Source of the DNA: Clostridiaceae bacterium
GTDB lineage: Bacteria; Bacillota; Clostridia; UBA1212; DUPL01
Reading direction: 5' to 3'
DNA: 64,000 nucleotides
Assembly (NCBI GenBank): GCA_012838385.1
Contig: DUPL01000044.1
Location: 1 to 64,000, forward strand
Shown here: positions 60,777 to 64,000 of the stretch, piece after piece
Numbering within the stretch: the stretch's first letter is position 1
Layout of the letters: each line of letters opens with the position of its first letter
Position numbers and translations under genes: made by a program
Notes under the pieces: generated by a model
Seen by the model: the letters and a program-made list of their open reading frames with translations, nothing else
What the model was told of the DNA's origin: nothing
Databases searched by the model: none

Positions 60777-61682
60777 TTATTGGTCCTTTTTTCTTGTTAC
60801 AAAGTAAACAACAACAGCTGCAACGATGATAACACCTATAACGATTGCGGCAATTACTGGTGCGCCAACGCCACCCTTGTCAGTGTCGTCATCCTTGTCT
60901 TCGTCCTTGTCGGTTGGAGCAGGAGTTTCTTCTGGCTCTGGGGTAGTTTCCTCCTCAAGGGTGATAGTGCCGAGCTTCAAGCTGCCGATATGGAATGGAT
61001 TTTCTACATCAGATACAAAATTATCTGGAGCTCCGATTTGTGCCCATCCCTTGTTGTCACGGATAAGGAATGCGGAGAGACCCCAGGTTTGTCCAGCTTC
61101 AAGTTTCTTATCGGAAGCATCAATGTCTCCATCTTTTACTTGCAGATATTTTACGGGTATCATGAACTCGAGAACAGTAGAGCCGTCATCTTCGACTTCG
61201 ATCGCATAATCAATATCTTCAAGATCTGCTTGCGAACCGCTGGCTTCTGAGTTGCCCACTGTGCCATGGTTGTGGATTGTAAATCTTATTTTATCCGTTG
61301 CATCGAAGAAGAATGAGAAGAACAAACCTTGTTGGTCGTCTCCCAGTACATCCCAAGGGTTCATGTCGAACTGTGGGAATAACTTGTTGTCACCCCAGTC
61401 GCCTTCTTCAACCTTAAGCTCGTAAGCAATATACAGACCTTCTTCAGTCCAGTTTATGTAGAAGCTGAATGGAAGTGGGTCTACATCGTATGATGAACTA
61501 AATGCGACGGTGTTGTCCTTGTTGAATTCATACTTTGTTCCGTATTCACCTTCAGAAATCTTGCCATCAATAGTAGCAGCACCTGCTTTTGCCTTGTATG
61601 CTGGAGCTTCAGCATGCACAGACATTACAGCCATCGAAAGAATCAATGACAAAACCATTAAAACTGTCAATAATTTTCTCAT
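60777..61682 (-). CDS. surface protein with CBM9-like domain and C-terminal membrane anchor
   Basis: The 301-residue protein has a signal peptide (MRKLLTVLMVLSLILSM... cleaved near AEA), a CBM9/DUF1083-like beta-sandwich (about 30-225: IDGKISEGEYG, FYINWTEEGLYIAYEL, GQTWGLSAFLIRD), an acidic Thr/Pro linker (PEPEETPAPTDKDED), a C-terminal helix (about 275-297) and RKKDQ tail. It is probably displayed on the outer face of the membrane and binds sugar. Own divergent promoter and terminator. Confidence 0.82.
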   Translation of the reverse strand: MRKLLTVLMVLSLILSMAVMSVHAEAPAYKAKAGAATIDGKISEGEYGTKYEFNKDNTVAFSSSYDVDPLPFSFYINWTEEGLYIAYELKVEEGDWGDNKLFPQFDMNPWDVLGDDQQGLFFSFFFDATDKIRFTIHNHGTVGNSEASGSQADLEDIDYAIEVEDDGSTVLEFMIPVKYLQVKDGDIDASDKKLEAGQTWGLSAFLIRDNKGWAQIGAPDNFVSDVENPFHIGSLKLGTITLEEETTPEPEETPAPTDKDEDKDDDTDKGGVGAPVIAAIVIGVIIVAAVVVYFVTRKKDQ

Positions 61683-61715
61683 TTAATTTACCTCCTGTAA
61701 CTAATATTCGGTCTA

Positions 61716-61744
61716 ATATTAACACAGCGACATATACATGTCAA
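61716..61744 (-). promoter_or_regulatory. promoter of the CBM9-like gene
   Basis: Minus strand: TTGACA (61739-61744), 17-base spacer, TAATAT (61716-61721); ACAGGAGG ribosome binding site follows. Confidence 0.75.
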
Positions 61745-61759
61745 ATAAAATATAATTTA

Positions 61760-61788
61760 TTGAACTTAAAAAAACATTATGATATGAT
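61760..61788 (+). promoter_or_regulatory. promoter of the amidase-like gene
   Basis: TTGAAC (61760-61765), 17-base spacer, TATGAT (61783-61788). It is back to back with the minus-strand promoter at 61716-61744. Confidence 0.6.
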
Positions 61789-61907
61789 ATAGAAAAAATA
61801 AACAATTGATAAAATTCAAGCAATGGAGTTACTAGCCATTATATACTAAAAACAGCTTGAATCAAGCAGGGTTTAGAGCAATATTTGCGGAAGAGGTTGT
61901 CTGCCAA

Positions 61908-63839
61908 ATGTACATAAGACGAAGCAATTTGAATGTGGCTGTCCAATATTTATTCGTTATAACTTTTATACTGGCTTTTGTGTTTGTTCCAAACAAGGAA
62001 GAGAACATAAAGGCTACTAACTTGGTGCTTGTTTTGGATCCAGGTCATGGTGGTAGCGACCCGGGAGCAGTATACTACTACGACGGTATCCCCATTAAAG
62101 AAGCCGAATTGGATATGAAAATTGCACTGGCAGTAAGACAGGAGCTTTTGAAATATGAAGGAGTTTCCGTATTCTTGACGAGAGAAGACAACTCCAAATA
62201 CCTTACATTGGACGAACGCGTCAATATCGCATCATCATTGAATGCCGATGCCATAATAAGCATATATAACAACGCATCAACAAACCAGCAAGCTCATGGT
62301 GCAGAGGTAATGGTCCCCTCGGGTAACGACGGATCTGGCCTTCACTTAATATCAAAAGCCCTGGGTGATTCAATACTTGATGAATTGACAAATCTGGGAA
62401 TACATAGAAGAGGGCTGATGCAAAGAATATCCTCTACATATAAATATAAAAATGGAAAACCTGCTGATTACTATGGGATAATAAGGCACAGCATGAATAA
62501 CTCCCTTCCAGGAATCATTGTCGAATGTGCATTTCTTAGCAATGAAAACGACTATAGAACGTTTCTTAATACCGATGAGAAACTTGAAAAGATTGGACAA
62601 GCAGTGGGCAGGGGTATCGCCAATTATTACGGTCTCATAGAAGGAGACAACCAAATGAACTCATTGGGCGATCTAAATCAGGACACCTTCATTTCCGCTT
62701 ATGATGCATATTTGCTAAACAAGCAAATAGGTCTTGGCCAGGTAGGAGATGCTGCCATATCAGACGTGAACTCTGACGGAGTAGTGAATATTCTTGATGT
62801 AAAGGAGATTCTTGAGTTCTCTGCTGGACTTAGAGATGATTTCTCGGGTGGTGTTACTCGCGCCATATTAAAGCCTGGACAAGTGGCAGCAGGAATAATC
62901 ATGACCCAGGAGGATGATCCTTACCTGAATGTAAGGACTGGTCCTGGTGTTTCCTATCCTGCAATCGGAGCATACAACAAAGGCACATATATCTATATCA
63001 CCAGTGGTCTAGGTGAAAACTGGTGCTATGCAAGAGGCACATGCGTGTTCTCTGGCAAAATCATTGAAGGCTACAGCAGCATGGCATACATTGATGTTAT
63101 TGAAAAGGAAGTAGAAGACACTGATTTTGAAGTGCAAATAAGTGGACCGAGCATTTCATTAAGCAATGATGAAGTTACCTCCGGTTGCATTGCAATACAG
63201 TTTAACTCGGACCATATTGAGATTGAGAGTATCGAAACAGATATGGAATATGTTACAACATTCGGCGAAAGTGGTGTTTTGAAGATATATTTCATTAATT
63301 CAAGCAACTTAAGCGATACAATTAACATATGCTTTGCAAGCATGGATTCAAGTGTGGATAAGGCGGATGTGACTTTAAGTTTTGCTGAATTGACTGATAT
63401 TGAAGGGAAAGAGCTGACGACAGAGCCAGAGACAATAACGCTGACTTTTGCAGAACCCATGCCCTTTGATCTAGAGATAAAAGATAGCTATGTGTATGGC
63501 TTTGAATGTGGTTTTACTGTCGGTGAAATACTTGAAAAATGCAAAGTTGTAGAAGAAGTATTTCTGGAAAACGGTGAGAATGCACAAGAGGATACGTTGC
63601 TTGCTACCGGGATGAAAGTTTCTATGGACGCCTCTGTTTATATTGTAGTAATTTTTGGAGATGTAAATGGTGATGGAATAGTAGACATATGCGACATTGA
63701 AAGCATTCAAAAACACCTGCTTGAAGCAAGTGTTCTTGATGGAGCGTATTACAATGCAGCTGATATAAATTGCGACAGTGCTATCAATGCCTTGGACATA
63801 GGTGCATGTCAAAAGTTCATCTACGAATCCTCACCGTAA
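61908..63839 (+). CDS. N-acetylmuramoyl-L-alanine amidase-like protein with two dockerin modules
   Basis: ATG 61908 (GGAAGAGG upstream) gives 643 residues; a TTG at 61857 is in frame but lacks a site. Order: signal/anchor helix (about 10-28); Amidase_3 domain (LDPGHGG with His47, Glu65 in KEAEL, IIVECAFLSN with Glu206); dockerin 1 (about 254-308, LNQDTFISAYDA / VNSDGVVNILD); SH3-like (YLNVRTGPGVSYP, about 335-385); cohesin-like sandwich (about 405-520); small module ending TGMKVSMD; dockerin 2 (584-643, VNGDGIVDICD / INCDSAINALD). The third zinc ligand, normally His in SIHNN, is Tyr120 (SIYNNAS), so activity is doubtful. Confidence 0.85.
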   Translation: MYIRRSNLNVAVQYLFVITFILAFVFVPNKEENIKATNLVLVLDPGHGGSDPGAVYYYDGIPIKEAELDMKIALAVRQELLKYEGVSVFLTREDNSKYLTLDERVNIASSLNADAIISIYNNASTNQQAHGAEVMVPSGNDGSGLHLISKALGDSILDELTNLGIHRRGLMQRISSTYKYKNGKPADYYGIIRHSMNNSLPGIIVECAFLSNENDYRTFLNTDEKLEKIGQAVGRGIANYYGLIEGDNQMNSLGDLNQDTFISAYDAYLLNKQIGLGQVGDAAISDVNSDGVVNILDVKEILEFSAGLRDDFSGGVTRAILKPGQVAAGIIMTQEDDPYLNVRTGPGVSYPAIGAYNKGTYIYITSGLGENWCYARGTCVFSGKIIEGYSSMAYIDVIEKEVEDTDFEVQISGPSISLSNDEVTSGCIAIQFNSDHIEIESIETDMEYVTTFGESGVLKIYFINSSNLSDTINICFASMDSSVDKADVTLSFAELTDIEGKELTTEPETITLTFAEPMPFDLEIKDSYVYGFECGFTVGEILEKCKVVEEVFLENGENAQEDTLLATGMKVSMDASVYIVVIFGDVNGDGIVDICDIESIQKHLLEASVLDGAYYNAADINCDSAINALDIGACQKFIYESSP

Positions 63840-64000
63840 ACTGCAAGATACATTTCTCTTGCGGTTTCTGCAGAGTCGATGCCTGTTTTGTTTTTCACTG
63901 GTGCAAACTCTTCCTCTCTTTCGATTCTGAAAATGCCCATATCATCCAGCATGCTGAAAGAATCGAATAAGAATGTTTCGAACTTGTAACTGTCAGGTTT
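63821..64000 (-). CDS. UDP-sugar pyrophosphorylase (UAP1-like), C-terminus, partial
   Basis: The minus strand is open from 64000 to the TAG at 63821-63823 (59 residues). The segment YKFETFLFDSF, REEEFAPVKNKTG and DSAETAR is characteristic of the C-terminal end of UDP-N-acetylglucosamine/UDPGP pyrophosphorylases of the eukaryotic type. Such enzymes activate sugar 1-phosphates with UTP. The gene continues beyond the right edge, and its last 19 bases overlap the 3' end of the convergent amidase gene. Confidence 0.75.
   Translation of the reverse strand, partial: KPDSYKFETFLFDSFSMLDDMGIFRIEREEEFAPVKNKTGIDSAETAREMYLAVYGEDS

Overview
The window looks like a chromosomal segment of an anaerobic low-GC Gram-positive bacterium of the class Clostridia. 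Evidence: Firmicute-type sigma-A promoters (TTGACA-17-TATAAT), strong AGGAGG ribosome binding sites, the order metG-tig-clpP-clpX-tsaD, a DUF1540 protein, a tungsten-type aldehyde:ferredoxin oxidoreductase with a four-cluster ferredoxin, ECF-type transport, dockerin/cohesin-like modules and an (S/N)PxTG-like sorting signal. I could not identify the genus. No insertion sequences, prophage or CRISPR arrays were seen.

Layout. 1-1019: 3' end of a frameshifted carbohydrate-active-like gene. 1157-7985: housekeeping (metG, tig, clpP, clpX, tsaD, a Cys-rich small protein). 7986-8286: a gene-free stretch with five same-orientation DnaA boxes, AT-rich DNA and a promoter. 8287-13101: DUF402 protein, membrane protein, phosphohexomutase, ABC exporter. 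13102-18326: a compact Tad/Flp pilus-type locus (CpaF, TadB, TadC, Flp1-like pilin, FHA protein) followed by an MreB-like actin. 18379-23774: sialidase-like protein and murC (minus), a fused MacB-like ABC transporter, DUF1540.

23875-32094 and the divergent 32139-35469 form the most interesting part. A consensus promoter and a molybdenum/tungsten-cofactor-type riboswitch with a terminator precede a tightly overlapping operon: three extracytoplasmic proteins with a sulfite-oxidase-type molybdopterin-binding fold but no Mo-ligating Cys (one fused to an alkaline-phosphatase-superfamily domain with all metal ligands), a complete ECF transporter (S, A, A', T), MobB with a Cys cluster, and a small kinase-like protein. 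Next to it lie an SDR, a MoaD/ThiS-like protein, a tungsten AOR, its ferredoxin and a MoeB/ThiF-like enzyme. I infer a cofactor (molybdopterin/tungstopterin) capture, trimming, import and re-phosphorylation system feeding the AOR. No moaA/moaC/moaE/moeA/mogA genes occur in the window.

35541-41847: prs-pth-mfd and a PrsA-like foldase. 41945-45967: sortase-type surface protein and a GH3-family protein with an eroded active site. 46044-53431: pepF, then two GT-C glycosyltransferases with related N-terminal carbohydrate-binding-like domains and a DPM1-like GT2, a probable polyprenyl-phosphate-sugar dependent protein glycosylation set. 53599-56600: small protein, flavodoxin, GpsA-like dehydrogenase, lipoprotein, tRNA-Lys(CTT). 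56757-60639: two tandem ATPase/permease pairs (minus). 60777-64000: CBM9-like surface protein, a dockerin-bearing amidase-like protein with a His to Tyr change at a zinc ligand, and the C-terminus of a UAP1-type UDP-sugar pyrophosphorylase running in from the right edge.
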